Assembly: GCF_000568255.1 (NCBI RefSeq)
Contig: NZ_KK037166.1
Location: forward strand, 320,312-384,311
Length of the DNA stretch: 64,000 nucleotides
Direction of reading: 5' to 3'
Source: Kutzneria sp. 744
GTDB taxonomy: Bacteria > Actinomycetota > Actinomycetes > Mycobacteriales > Pseudonocardiaceae
Below are positions 35,037 through 44,274 of the stretch, in pieces (position 1 is the stretch's first letter; every line of letters begins with the position of its first letter). A program made the translations under genes and the position numbers. The notes beneath the pieces were generated by a model that did not search any database, was not told the DNA's origin, and was given only the letters and a program-made list of their open reading frames with translations.

Positions 35037-36602
35037 GTGAGCGAGCCATGGCCTGTCGGGCGGGCTGTCTTCGACGCCTCGTTCAGCGACCGAGTACGAG
35101 TGCTCCTGCGCACCCGACCAGTGGCCGACGCGGCGGACAACGCCACCCGCCAGGCCTGGAGCGACCAGGGCTACGACGTGGTGGCGCTCTCCCTGACAGC
35201 CATCGACACGGTGATCGCCAGACAGGGTTTCGACCACGAAGTCACCTATGACGAGGCCATCACCGGGCTGGCGAGCTTGGCCGCCAACACCAATCCCACC
35301 CGGCCTCACGACGAACACAGGGCGGTCGCGGGGTACGTCGTGGACGCGCTACTCAACCGCAGGGAACGCGAGGCCCCATTCAGCTACTCGGTCTCCGCCT
35401 TCACCCGTGAGCAGGACGGCTCTGTCCGACACAGGCGCACCGCGGTCGAGTTCCGGCTACTCACCGAGCACGAGGACCACGGCCGAGGTGTCAATGTGCT
35501 GCGGGCATCGACCGACGCTATCAACGCCCTCGTGGGCGGATTGGAGTTCGACGTCGAAGACGAGCAGTCCGCCATCGAGCTCATGCTCACCCGGCAACTC
35601 CAACGTGGAGCTTTCGGACAGGCCGAAAAGGCGGCTGAACGGTCACGGTTGCTTTCCGTGCGCTACGCGGACGAACTGCGGACAATCCTGGCGGACACCA
35701 GCCGTGACATTCGGACAGTGTTCAACCAATGGGCCGAGCAAGTGCCGGCACAACTCGACCGCAACCGCGTCCACCTGGAGGAACGGCTCGCCGGGGAGTC
35801 ACGGCTACTCGATCACGTTCGAGGCGCGCTGGACGCGCCGGACGTCGAGCCAGACGTTGCGGCGGCCGCGGCACGCATCGCCGGTTTGCTGGAGGAGTGC
35901 CGGCAGCGACACACCGAGCTGCACGGGAGGCTGGTCACCGCCCGAACGACCTTCCTGGACGAGCAGACCCGGCAGTCGTTCCGACCTGTCGGCGGGCTCC
36001 GCAACCCCGACATCAACGACGGTGTGTTCCTTCCGTTGCTCACGATGCCCACGAAGGGGGCCATCGAACCCGCGGAGACGTTCAGCATCCTGTTGGCGGG
36101 TACCCAGCCGCCGAAGATCGTCCGGTTCGCCGATCTGGTGGACGACCTGCTGGCACCACGTCGGGAAGCCGCGCCGGAGGAACCGCTCGAGCCCGACGAG
36201 GAACTCGGCGACCCCGATCCGCCAGCCGTGCCGCCTGAGGTTCTGGCGGCGGCCGCAGCCGTGGTTGACGGTGTCGAACTGCCCGCGAGACTGTCCGATC
36301 TACTGCTGGCCGCCCGCGAAGCGAGTCTGCCGGCCGGCGTCGACCGCCGGCATGTTGAACGGTTGGTCGTCCTTGCGGTGCTGTGGAACTACGCACCTGA
36401 GACGACGCAGGACGTGTCCACGGCGGTGGATGCGGCGGCATACGTCCTGGGTCCGACGGCAGCGGTCGACGCGGACGGCGTTCGGATCACCATGCCCGGC
36501 TGGTCCGGCGATGACCTGATCGTCGCCCAGGACGAGGACGCACTGGCCCGCTGGGCCGAACGGCATTCCGCCGCCACGCCGCGAGATCGGGAGGCATCGT
36601 GA
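35037..36602 (+). CDS. jetA: Wadjet-like operon gene 1: probable kleisin subunit (JetA-like)
   Basis: Start at GTG 35037, after GGAGG, gives 521 residues. The protein is acidic and helical, with a predicted coiled region at about residues 195-300 (QAEKAAERSRLL, HLEERLAGESRLLDH) and a C-terminal winged-helix-like part. This length and layout fit JetA/MukF-like kleisins, but no specific family motif is certain. The assignment rests on being first of four overlapping genes followed by a kite-like, an SMC-like and a TOPRIM-like protein. Its stop overlaps the next GTG (GTGA). Confidence 0.7.
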   Translation: MSEPWPVGRAVFDASFSDRVRVLLRTRPVADAADNATRQAWSDQGYDVVALSLTAIDTVIARQGFDHEVTYDEAITGLASLAANTNPTRPHDEHRAVAGYVVDALLNRREREAPFSYSVSAFTREQDGSVRHRRTAVEFRLLTEHEDHGRGVNVLRASTDAINALVGGLEFDVEDEQSAIELMLTRQLQRGAFGQAEKAAERSRLLSVRYADELRTILADTSRDIRTVFNQWAEQVPAQLDRNRVHLEERLAGESRLLDHVRGALDAPDVEPDVAAAAARIAGLLEECRQRHTELHGRLVTARTTFLDEQTRQSFRPVGGLRNPDINDGVFLPLLTMPTKGAIEPAETFSILLAGTQPPKIVRFADLVDDLLAPRREAAPEEPLEPDEELGDPDPPAVPPEVLAAAAAVVDGVELPARLSDLLLAAREASLPAGVDRRHVERLVVLAVLWNYAPETTQDVSTAVDAAAYVLGPTAAVDADGVRITMPGWSGDDLIVAQDEDALARWAERHSAATPRDREAS

Positions 36603-37315
36603 CGCTGAGCCAACGCGACCTCGCCGAGGTGGGTGTGCTCATCGCCTGTGCGCTGCGGCCGAAGATGCGGCCTGGTGCGGATTCCGACTACCGGCGTCTG
36701 CTCGGTCGGTACCGCGCCGACTTCGAGTTCCGCAACGCGGTTGACAGTGTCCTTGACGGACTCGACGCGCGCGTCCTCTCCGATTCCGATCTCGGTCTGG
36801 TGCTGGGTGTGCGCCGCGAGTCGGTCTTCGCATTTCGGTTGTCGGACCTGCCTAACGTCACCGGTGTGACAGATCGTCTCCTGGTCGGGCTCGTCAGCGT
36901 CGCGATCACGGCGTACGCCTACCCGACACCCGCCGACTTCGACGACGACCGGGTTCGTTGGGTGTCCGTCGAGGAGGTCGAACGCTTCATCCGCGACGCG
37001 TGCGAACGGCTCAAGCGCACACCGACCGACGAGGAGTCGCTGGACGAGGCATGGCGCTGCTACGACCGATTGTCTCCCGGCTACAAGGCAGACCGGGGAA
37101 AGGGCAAGGGGCGTCGATCGCCAGCGTCGTCGACCTACTGGGTGGCGAGCGTACTGGGCTGGATGGTGGATCAGGGGCTCGCCCGACCGGCGCCCGCTCG
37201 CGGCCCGGAGGCGTACCAACTGCTGGAGCGGTTCCGTATACAAGCCGGGGAACTCGCCGGGAACGCCACCTATGACGTGCTGGCAGCGATCCGACAGGAT
37301 GAGGTGACGTCGTGA
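36599..37315 (+). CDS. jetB: Wadjet-like operon gene 2: probable kite subunit (JetB-like)
   Basis: This 238-residue protein has the size of JetB/MukE-type subunits. Two winged-helix-like segments are plausible (LSQRDLAEVGVLIACAL; VSVEEVERFIRDACERLKRTPT, then YWVASVLGWMVDQGLA). It overlaps both neighbours by four bases (GTGA at each junction), which implies strictly coupled synthesis with the kleisin and the SMC-like ATPase. Function is inferred from position. Confidence 0.7.
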   Translation: MTLSQRDLAEVGVLIACALRPKMRPGADSDYRRLLGRYRADFEFRNAVDSVLDGLDARVLSDSDLGLVLGVRRESVFAFRLSDLPNVTGVTDRLLVGLVSVAITAYAYPTPADFDDDRVRWVSVEEVERFIRDACERLKRTPTDEESLDEAWRCYDRLSPGYKADRGKGKGRRSPASSTYWVASVLGWMVDQGLARPAPARGPEAYQLLERFRIQAGELAGNATYDVLAAIRQDEVTS

Positions 37316-40300
37316 CGTACCAACTGTCCCGACTGCGGTTGGCGAGCGTGGGAGATCGCGCAGCCCGGTTCACCGACGTGACCCTGGATATGTCCTCGTC
37401 CGGCGTGGACGGCCCGGGCGATCCGGTCGACTCCATACTCTGGTTGCGCAACGGCGGCGGCAAATCGAGCCTACTGTCGTTGTTCTTCGCCTTGCTGCTG
37501 CCGCTGCGCAAGGACTTCATGGGCAAGACCGTGAAGCGCTACCTGGAGGACTACGTCGCGTCGGGCGACACCAGTCACACGATCGCCGAATGGGTCGCAC
37601 GGTCCGATAACAGCTTGCTGCCCTCGGCCGCACCGCGACTGATCACCGGCGCGGTCTACGAATGGGTGGACCGCCGCCGGCCACTCGACCCAGACCGGGA
37701 CCGCGACAAGCTCAAGGGGTGGTACTACACGTTCTTCGCGGTGTCCGGGGAACTTGATCTCGACCGGCTGCCAGTACACGACACCGGCCGGCTCAGGCCG
37801 ATGACCGAGTTCGTCCGCCTGTTGCGTGAGATCGCTGCGACCAGACCGCAGCAGTTCTCGTTCGCGGTGACCGACCAACGCAACCTATGGATGGACACGC
37901 TCACCGCGCGCGGCCTCGATCCCGCGCTGTTCAGCTATCAGAAGGAGATGAACCATTCCGAGGGCGGTGTGGCCGAGCTGTTCAACTTCCCGTCCACCGA
38001 CAGGTTCGTCGACTTCCTGATCGACCTGACCGTGGACAGCGCGCAGCCGGACCTCGTCGCGACCAACCTGCGCAAGATCATCGACATCCTGGCTCGCAAG
38101 CCGGACCTGCTCGCTGACCGCGACTTCTGTGTGGAGGTGACGGGCCGGCTGGACTTGCTCGCCGAACGTCACGAGGTCGCCAAGAACGCCGAGACCGAGG
38201 CGAACGCCGCCAGGCAGGCCGCTGCCCGGCTTGCCGGTGCGTTCGCCGTCGCGGCACGCGAACGCGGAACCGACGCGGAGTGGTTCACGAACGAGGAAGG
38301 TCGGCTCCGCGAGGAAGCGCTCAGGTTGGACCGTGAACGTAAAGGTGTCAACGACGTCGCGAACGAGTTGCACAGGGTCGCGGCCACGCACCGTCTTGCC
38401 ACCGCAGTCGCGACCCATGAGCAGGCAGCGTCTGATCATGTCGAAGCCCGGGACGAGGAACTGGCTTGGCAGGCGGTCGTTCCGCTGGCCGAGCAGATGG
38501 AGGCCGAGCACGACGCGGAGTCCGTACGCAAGCAGATGGCGGAGGAGCAACGACAGACGGCACCACTGCGCGTAGAACGCGACCGCGCGGCCACCGCACT
38601 GAAGGCCCGTTATACCGCGCTCGCCGAGGAGGAAGCCGCCGCTGAGGAAACGGAGACCTCCCTCGCCGACACCGCGGAGACGAAGGCGGCTGAGGAGGAC
38701 AGCCGGGCCCTGGCTAACCGGGACCTCGCGACTCAGGAGGAGACCCGTGCCAAGGGCCTCAGGGGCAAGTTGATCGAGATCAGCGACGCGATCGCCGACT
38801 CAGTGCGGCAGGGCGACCTGCCGGGTCCGGACGCCGTACCGGATGTCATTCTCGCCGAGGCACGGACGTCCAAACGCGAGAAGAAGGACGATCTCGACAC
38901 CGTTCGACGCCGCCGCGCCAAGCGGCCGGCAACGCGCAAGTCGTTGTCGAGCCGACGACAAGCCCTTGCCCGTGAGCGTGCCACCAAGGTGACAGAACGG
39001 GATCACCTCGCCGCCGAACGCCGAAAGTTGGCTGAGCGCGTCGATGAGCTCGCGACGCACCCCAGACTGGCCGAACTCGTCCAACTCGACGACGGTGGCC
39101 GGCTGGACCTGTGGCGGGAAGCAGCCGATCTCCGTGCGGCGCTGACGCATGCGATCGCACTGGCCGAGTCGACCATTGTGGACACTCGTGTCGACGCGGC
39201 AGACGATGACCGTGCCTTGGAGGGGCTGCGCGGCGACGCCTTCCTGCCCACCACACGTGATGCCCAGCGCGCGGCCGAAGCGATCCACGCTGCCACCGGC
39301 AAGGCAGCGCGACCTGGCTGGGAGCTGCTGCGCGACCTGGTGCCCGAACCCGACCGCGCCAGGGTGCTGGAGAACCCGGTCGTCGCGGAGCTCGCGGCCG
39401 GAGTCGTCGTCGCGGACGTCGCCGCCAACGATGTCCGCGACGCAGTACGGTCGCGGGACTGGCGGTCGGTGGCTCACGTGACCGTGTGCACCGCCAGCCA
39501 GCTGCAACACGCGCTGACCGGCGCGCGGCCGGAGTGGCTGGTGGTACCGAACGATCCGGCGCTGTTCGATCCGGGCGCGGCAGAGAACGCGCGCGCCGAA
39601 CGTGAACTCCGCCGCGAAGTCCAGGATCGTCGGATGGCCGAGTTGCGTGACCAGGCGGCAGCGGATCGTGTCCTGCTCGACAGGGTGGACACGGTGCTGC
39701 ACGACTGCCCGGAAGGCCACCTGCGCGCACTCGAGGCCAATATCGAGGAGTACCGGCAGGCGATCGAGGACATCGACGGCACCGACCGGAACCTGCTCGA
39801 CCAGAGTGACGAACTCGAGCGCCAGGACGCAGAGGACGCGGACACCGAAACCGCTCTTGGTGACGAACTCGCCTCGCTCGAAGGAAAGATTCAACGGCTG
39901 GCCCTGCTCCGGGACAAAGTCGCCGACTTGCCCGGGATCAGCCAGGCTGTCGAGCAACTGGACCGTGACGCACGAACTCACAGGAGGATCGAGGCAGAAG
40001 CGACCGAACGAGCGAATGAGCATCGCCACGAAGAACGAGGCGCCCGCGACGGTGCTCGCCGACACCACTCCAACAAGGAACGGTACGAGCAGGCCGATCG
40101 CAAGATCTCATTGCTCGAACCCGATCACAAGGCCGACGTCGATGATGCCGGCGATCCGTTGTCGTTGCTGGAGAGGCAATTCGATGGCGCGGACGAACGC
40201 TGGCGCACAGTAGCGTCACAGTCCGTCCTGGCCGAACGGCTACGGAGCGCTCTCGCCCGAGCCGGACAAGCCGCGGACGCCCTGGCCAGGTTCACGCAGT

Positions 40301-41739
40301 CGGCTCGGCTGCGCTCCGCCGCTCTGCTCAAGACCGGTGACGGCCAGGATCCGGCACGTCGAGCAACGGCACGAGAGCGCGCCCGAAACCGCGCGGACGA
40401 GCTCCAGGTGGCGTTGACCCGCGCCGAGACGGAGGTCAAGACGGCCGAGAACGAGCTCAGCGCGCGAACACCGCGGGACAGGGCACGGCACACGCAGCTC
40501 GATGCCGAGCCGGCCACCGAAGAGCAGGCCCGTGCACAGGCCGAGGAGCACTCCGCCCGGGCGGCGGAGATGAGTGGCAAGGTGACCAGCTTCAACCGGG
40601 AAGCCGACGAGGCAGGCACAGCGGCACGCGAGGCGGACACCGCCGCCCAGGTGTTCGCACAACGTGCTCACCGCCTCGCCGATGCCGCCGTCCCGGTCAC
40701 GGCACCGCAGGACGTCCCGGCGTACGACGGCGACAGCGCGCGGGCCGAATCCGACACCGAGCACCTTCTCGAGCGGCTCACCGGCGCCAACACCGTAGCC
40801 TCGTCGACCGGACAGGACCGGGACGAAGCCGTCCAGCAGGTGCGTAAACTGGCGTCGGACAACCGGTTCGCCGCGATCCCCGCCGCGATCAGGGACCGGT
40901 TCACCGGTGACGACTCCGCCGTGCTCGCCGCCCGCGCAGCCGGCCGGGCCGAGGAGATGCGCGTGCGCCGGCGGACGATCGAGGACCAGCTCGGAGACAT
41001 CGACCGTGATCAAGGGCTGGTGGTGGTCGAGATCGCCGCCCTCGTCCAGAGTGTGCTCGCGAACCTGGACTCCGCGCACCGGCACTCGAAGCTGCCCGGC
41101 ACGCTCGGCGGCTGGGGCAACGAGCACTTCCTCCGGATCCGTTTCACCCGTCCTACTGGTGACGAGGACCTGCGGGCCCGGATCAACGCCGTGGTGGACC
41201 GGATCGTGGCGGAGAAGTCGAAGCCGGAGGGTCTCGCGCTGCTCAAACGGTGCGTGCACGAAGCAGTCGCGCCGCGCGGCTTCACCGTCAAGGTTCTCAA
41301 GCCGAACAGCGATCTCGCGGTTGAACCCGTCGATGTGACCCGGCTCGGCAAGTTCTCCGGCGGTGAGAAGCTCACCGTGTGTGTCGCGCTGTACTGCACC
41401 CTCGCCCGGCTGCGCGCGATCAACCGCGGCCAAGGCAGATCCGCGCTGGGCGGCACCCTGGTGTTGGACAACCCATTGGGCACGGCCAGCCACGTGGCAC
41501 TGCTGCGGCTGCAACGCGACGTCGCAGCCGCACACGGAGTGCAGCTCCTCTACACGACCGGCGTCGAGGACCTCGGCGCCGTCGGCCAGTTCCCCAACGT
41601 GCTGCGGATGCGCAACGCCCCTGGTGCGCTGCGCACCAGGCGCTATGTGGTCGTGGAGGAGCGTTTCGGTACGACCGTCGACGGCATCACCAGTGTCCGA
41701 GTCGCACGCGACGAAGCAGTGGAGGAACCGTCGTCATGA
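37312..41739 (+). CDS. jetC: Wadjet-like operon gene 3: SMC/Rad50-like ATPase (JetC-like)
   Basis: This 1475-residue protein has a split ABC ATPase head with long coiled coils between. Walker A is LRNGGGKSS at residues 45-53 (Lys51), the ABC signature is FSGGEK at 1348-1353, and Walker B is TLVLDNPLG near 1382-1390. Two features differ from usual SMC heads. The first Walker A glycine is a leucine, and the residue after the Walker B aspartate is Asn1387, not the catalytic Glu. The head insert FMGKTVKRYLEDYVASGDTS is distinctive. It should form the DNA-loop-extruding motor. It overlaps genes 2 and 4 by four bases. Confidence 0.88.
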   Translation: MTYQLSRLRLASVGDRAARFTDVTLDMSSSGVDGPGDPVDSILWLRNGGGKSSLLSLFFALLLPLRKDFMGKTVKRYLEDYVASGDTSHTIAEWVARSDNSLLPSAAPRLITGAVYEWVDRRRPLDPDRDRDKLKGWYYTFFAVSGELDLDRLPVHDTGRLRPMTEFVRLLREIAATRPQQFSFAVTDQRNLWMDTLTARGLDPALFSYQKEMNHSEGGVAELFNFPSTDRFVDFLIDLTVDSAQPDLVATNLRKIIDILARKPDLLADRDFCVEVTGRLDLLAERHEVAKNAETEANAARQAAARLAGAFAVAARERGTDAEWFTNEEGRLREEALRLDRERKGVNDVANELHRVAATHRLATAVATHEQAASDHVEARDEELAWQAVVPLAEQMEAEHDAESVRKQMAEEQRQTAPLRVERDRAATALKARYTALAEEEAAAEETETSLADTAETKAAEEDSRALANRDLATQEETRAKGLRGKLIEISDAIADSVRQGDLPGPDAVPDVILAEARTSKREKKDDLDTVRRRRAKRPATRKSLSSRRQALARERATKVTERDHLAAERRKLAERVDELATHPRLAELVQLDDGGRLDLWREAADLRAALTHAIALAESTIVDTRVDAADDDRALEGLRGDAFLPTTRDAQRAAEAIHAATGKAARPGWELLRDLVPEPDRARVLENPVVAELAAGVVVADVAANDVRDAVRSRDWRSVAHVTVCTASQLQHALTGARPEWLVVPNDPALFDPGAAENARAERELRREVQDRRMAELRDQAAADRVLLDRVDTVLHDCPEGHLRALEANIEEYRQAIEDIDGTDRNLLDQSDELERQDAEDADTETALGDELASLEGKIQRLALLRDKVADLPGISQAVEQLDRDARTHRRIEAEATERANEHRHEERGARDGARRHHSNKERYEQADRKISLLEPDHKADVDDAGDPLSLLERQFDGADERWRTVASQSVLAERLRSALARAGQAADALARFTQSARLRSAALLKTGDGQDPARRATARERARNRADELQVALTRAETEVKTAENELSARTPRDRARHTQLDAEPATEEQARAQAEEHSARAAEMSGKVTSFNREADEAGTAAREADTAAQVFAQRAHRLADAAVPVTAPQDVPAYDGDSARAESDTEHLLERLTGANTVASSTGQDRDEAVQQVRKLASDNRFAAIPAAIRDRFTGDDSAVLAARAAGRAEEMRVRRRTIEDQLGDIDRDQGLVVVEIAALVQSVLANLDSAHRHSKLPGTLGGWGNEHFLRIRFTRPTGDEDLRARINAVVDRIVAEKSKPEGLALLKRCVHEAVAPRGFTVKVLKPNSDLAVEPVDVTRLGKFSGGEKLTVCVALYCTLARLRAINRGQGRSALGGTLVLDNPLGTASHVALLRLQRDVAAAHGVQLLYTTGVEDLGAVGQFPNVLRMRNAPGALRTRRYVVVEERFGTTVDGITSVRVARDEAVEEPSS

Positions 41740-42791
41740 CGTTGAGTTCACTGGCGCGATACCTGGCCGCACACGTCGCAGACGCGCCCAGGCAGAAGAT
41801 CGAGGTTGGGGCGCTGTACGCCGCGGCCGTCGAGTTCGATCGCAGCCTGGCGACGGCACCGGCGGCACGCGGCGAGATCCGCCATGCGCTGGATGAGCTC
41901 GTCGCCGCCGGCCTGGTGATGTTTCCGCGCTCGCTTCGGGACTTCGACACCCGGGACGAGCCTCACCTGCCCAGGTGGGTACGGCGGCCGGCTCGCGAAC
42001 GTGTCGTACGGGAGAAGGCGCCCGTTCGGGTCTGGCCGGCGGCACTCGAAGCCGCAGGCCGAATCGCGCACCGCGACGAGGAACTGGCGCTGCTGGACAC
42101 GGTTACCGCTTTCCTTCGTGACAGCGGTGCGACGCGGCCGAACGTGCCGATGCGAGAGCGGTCCCTGGAACTGTTCGGCGACGAGAAGAGACTCGATCGG
42201 CTCCTGAGCACCCGCCTATTCACATCGGGGGCACTGACCCTGAACCTCCTGCGCTGCCACACCGTGCCCATCCCCTTTGTCTCACAATGGGTTCCGGGCA
42301 TCGACGACCCAAAGGGCACAGCGCTGCTCATCGCCGAAAACCATCACACCTACACGTCTCTGCTGGAAGTCACACGGCACCGCGCGGCCAGCGGCGGCCC
42401 GGGACGGCATGTGGGGTACGGGACCGGTGGCCAGTTTCCCTCAGCGGTGCTGTCCGTGCCGCTGCTGTCCCCCATGCCCGAACGAATCGCATACTTCGGC
42501 GACGTGGACCTAAAAGGACTACAGATTCCCTTGGCGGCACACGCTGCTGGCTCCCTGGCTGGGCTTCCAGGAGTAGTTCCGGCGGTACCGTTGTATGGCC
42601 TCCTCTTCGAGATGGGCCTTGCGCGACCCGCCAAGCAGGTTCCCACCGCTGTCGCCACGGAAGCTGCGGCGTGGCTGGGGTCGTTCGCCGCGCAGGCACG
42701 GGACGCTCTGGTCAACGGCGTCAGATTCCCACAAGAGGCAGTCGGATACGAGCTGTTGATGGACCGTGGCGAGCGGCTCGATCAAGTCTGA
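41736..42791 (+). CDS. jetD: Wadjet-like operon gene 4: TOPRIM-domain nuclease subunit (JetD-like)
   Basis: This 351-residue protein resembles the DUF3322/DUF2220 (Wadjet JetD) family. The N-terminal half is winged-helix-like, and a RSLELFGDEKRLDRLL stretch is characteristic. The C-terminal TOPRIM domain shows Glu201 in LIAEN and the DxD pair Asp256/Asp258 in AYFGDVDLKGLQIP. In described Wadjet systems this subunit cleaves small circular DNA after loop extrusion. The start overlaps the stop of gene 3 (ATGA). An IS3 element is inserted 34 bases past the stop. Confidence 0.88.
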   Translation: MTLSSLARYLAAHVADAPRQKIEVGALYAAAVEFDRSLATAPAARGEIRHALDELVAAGLVMFPRSLRDFDTRDEPHLPRWVRRPARERVVREKAPVRVWPAALEAAGRIAHRDEELALLDTVTAFLRDSGATRPNVPMRERSLELFGDEKRLDRLLSTRLFTSGALTLNLLRCHTVPIPFVSQWVPGIDDPKGTALLIAENHHTYTSLLEVTRHRAASGGPGRHVGYGTGGQFPSAVLSVPLLSPMPERIAYFGDVDLKGLQIPLAAHAAGSLAGLPGVVPAVPLYGLLFEMGLARPAKQVPTAVATEAAAWLGSFAAQARDALVNGVRFPQEAVGYELLMDRGERLDQV

Positions 42792-42852
42792 CGATGTCCG
42801 GGAAAACAGCGTCCGCATTAGGGGGGCTTACCCCCGGATGTTGGACACGGGG

Positions 42853-43752
42853 TTATGCGACTTCGGGCAGCGTAGCCGATGTCGCGCCAAGACTGTTCTC
42901 GTAGGCGATCGGGGACCGTTGCCCGAGGTAGGAATGACGGCGTCGGGTGTTGTAGCGATGCAGCCAGCCGAACGCCGCCAGCCGTGCTTCCTTTGCGGTG
43001 GACCAGCTTCCAATGCCCTGCAGGGTCTCGCGTTTGAACGCGGCGTTCAGGCTCTCCGCGGCGGCGTTGTCCGCGGAACTGCCGACCGCGCCCATGGACT
43101 GGATCACCCCAGCCGCGTGGCAGGCTTGGGCGAACGCCCGGGAGACGTATTGGGCCCCGTGGTCGGTATGGAAGATCGCCCCGGCCAGGCTGCCCCGCGT
43201 GCGCTGGGCTGCTGCGAGTGCGTCGATGACCAGCTCGGTGCGCATGTGATCAGCGATGGCCCAGCCGACCAGCCGGCGCGAGCACAGGTCCATCACCGTT
43301 GCCAGATAACAGAACGTGCCGTCGGCGATCGGCAGGTAGGTGATGTCACCGACGTAGCGGATGTTCGGCGCCTGCGCGGTGAAGTCGCGCTGGATCAGGT
43401 CTGGCGCCGTGCCCGCGGCCGGATCGCTGACGGTGGTGCGGTGCCGGCGGCGCAGCCGCACCCCGGCCAGGCCGATCCCGCGCATCTCCCGCGCGACCCG
43501 CTTGTGGTTGACCACCTGCCCAGCCTCACGCAGCTCGGCGGTAATCCGCGGAACGCCGTAGGTGCCGTCGGATTCCCGGTGAACCACGCGGATCCGGGCC
43601 GCCAGCCGATCGTCGGCAGCACTGCGGGCGGCGCGGTCGGCCGCGGTGGCCTTCCAGTGGTAGAAGCTGGACCGGGCGATCCCGATGACCTGGCACAACC
43701 GCTTCACGCCGTAGCGGCGGTGATGGTCGGCGACGAACTGGAAGCGGTTCAC
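42853..43752 (-). CDS. IS3-family transposase OrfB (DDE integrase core)
   Basis: This 299-residue protein opens with the HTH_21-like segment (YGVKRLCQVIGIARSSFYHW). It carries the catalytic residues in IRYVGDITYLP, GAIFHTDHGAQY and DNAAAESLNAAFKRE. Its ATG overlaps the orfA stop (ATGA). Confidence 0.92.
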   Translation of the reverse strand: MNRFQFVADHHRRYGVKRLCQVIGIARSSFYHWKATAADRAARSAADDRLAARIRVVHRESDGTYGVPRITAELREAGQVVNHKRVAREMRGIGLAGVRLRRRHRTTVSDPAAGTAPDLIQRDFTAQAPNIRYVGDITYLPIADGTFCYLATVMDLCSRRLVGWAIADHMRTELVIDALAAAQRTRGSLAGAIFHTDHGAQYVSRAFAQACHAAGVIQSMGAVGSSADNAAAESLNAAFKRETLQGIGSWSTAKEARLAAFGWLHRYNTRRRHSYLGQRSPIAYENSLGATSATLPEVA

Positions 43753-44060
43753 CAGCGCGTCTCCCCGGCGAAATACTTGGCCGCCTTGCGCAGGATCTCG
43801 CGTTCCTCCTCCAACTCTCGGACTCGCTTGCGCAGCTCGGCGTTCTCGCTTTCCAGCGTGCCCGAGGCCGGCGCGGCAACCGGGGTTGCGCCGGTCGTGG
43901 GGTGGGAATCGGCGCGTCGTGCGTCGTCGATCCGGATCCAGGACCGCAGCGTCTCGGCGTTGACCCCAAGATGCCTGGCCACCGCGGCGACCGTCGTGCC
44001 CGGACGGGACCGGTACAGCGCGACCGCCTCAGCCTTGAACTCCGGCGGGTAGTGCTTCAT
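43749..44060 (-). CDS. IS3-family transposase OrfA (helix-turn-helix)
   Basis: This is about 103 residues from ATG 44060 (a second ATG lies at 44066). The HTH is YPPEFKAEAVALYRSRPG with VAAVARHLGVNAETLRSWI. A coiled region, ENAELRKRVRELEEEREIL, follows. It works with OrfB, probably also as an OrfAB fusion by frameshifting. Confidence 0.9.
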   Translation of the reverse strand: MKHYPPEFKAEAVALYRSRPGTTVAAVARHLGVNAETLRSWIRIDDARRADSHPTTGATPVAAPASGTLESENAELRKRVRELEEEREILRKAAKYFAGETRW

Positions 44061-44216
44061 GACCATTTATGCAGGACTCCAGTCCACCCGGACCATCACG
44101 ATCCGAGTGTGTCAGGTGTCCAACATCCGGGGTCAAGTCCCGTGGATGTGTTGCCGGGTACGGGTTCCAGGTCACAGCGTCCGTTGTCGGTGGGCGTGTC
44201 GGTGCTGGAGACATGA

Positions 44217-44273
44217 CGAAGCCCTTGGTAGGACAGCAATCGACCAAGATCCACGTCCGACCCAAGGGCTTCG
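44217..44273 (+). repeat. Inverted repeat immediately before a transposase start
   Basis: CGAAGCCCTTGG at 44217-44228 and CCAAGGGCTTCG at 44262-44273 are a perfect 12-base inverted repeat ending one base before the ATG at 44275. In RNA it would form a stem that covers the translation start, as known for several insertion sequences that block expression from read-through transcripts. Confidence 0.65.
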
Positions 44274-44274
44274 T

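Larger units (their letters stand above)
42826..44139 (-). mobile_element. IS3-family insertion sequence downstream of the defence operon
   Basis: Inverted ends are CTTACCCCCGGATGTTGGAC (from about 42827) and, on the other strand, CTTGACCCCGGATGTTGGAC (from about 44137). They enclose overlapping orfB and orfA pointing left. Both genes are intact. No target duplication could be fixed. A related end sequence reappears at 56883-56914. Confidence 0.88.

Noticed and set aside
44116-44145. A right-hand att site matching the tRNA repeat (GGGGTCAAGTCCCGTGG)
   Set aside because: Similarity to the tRNA T-arm is short, and this sequence is explained as the inverted end of the IS3 element.
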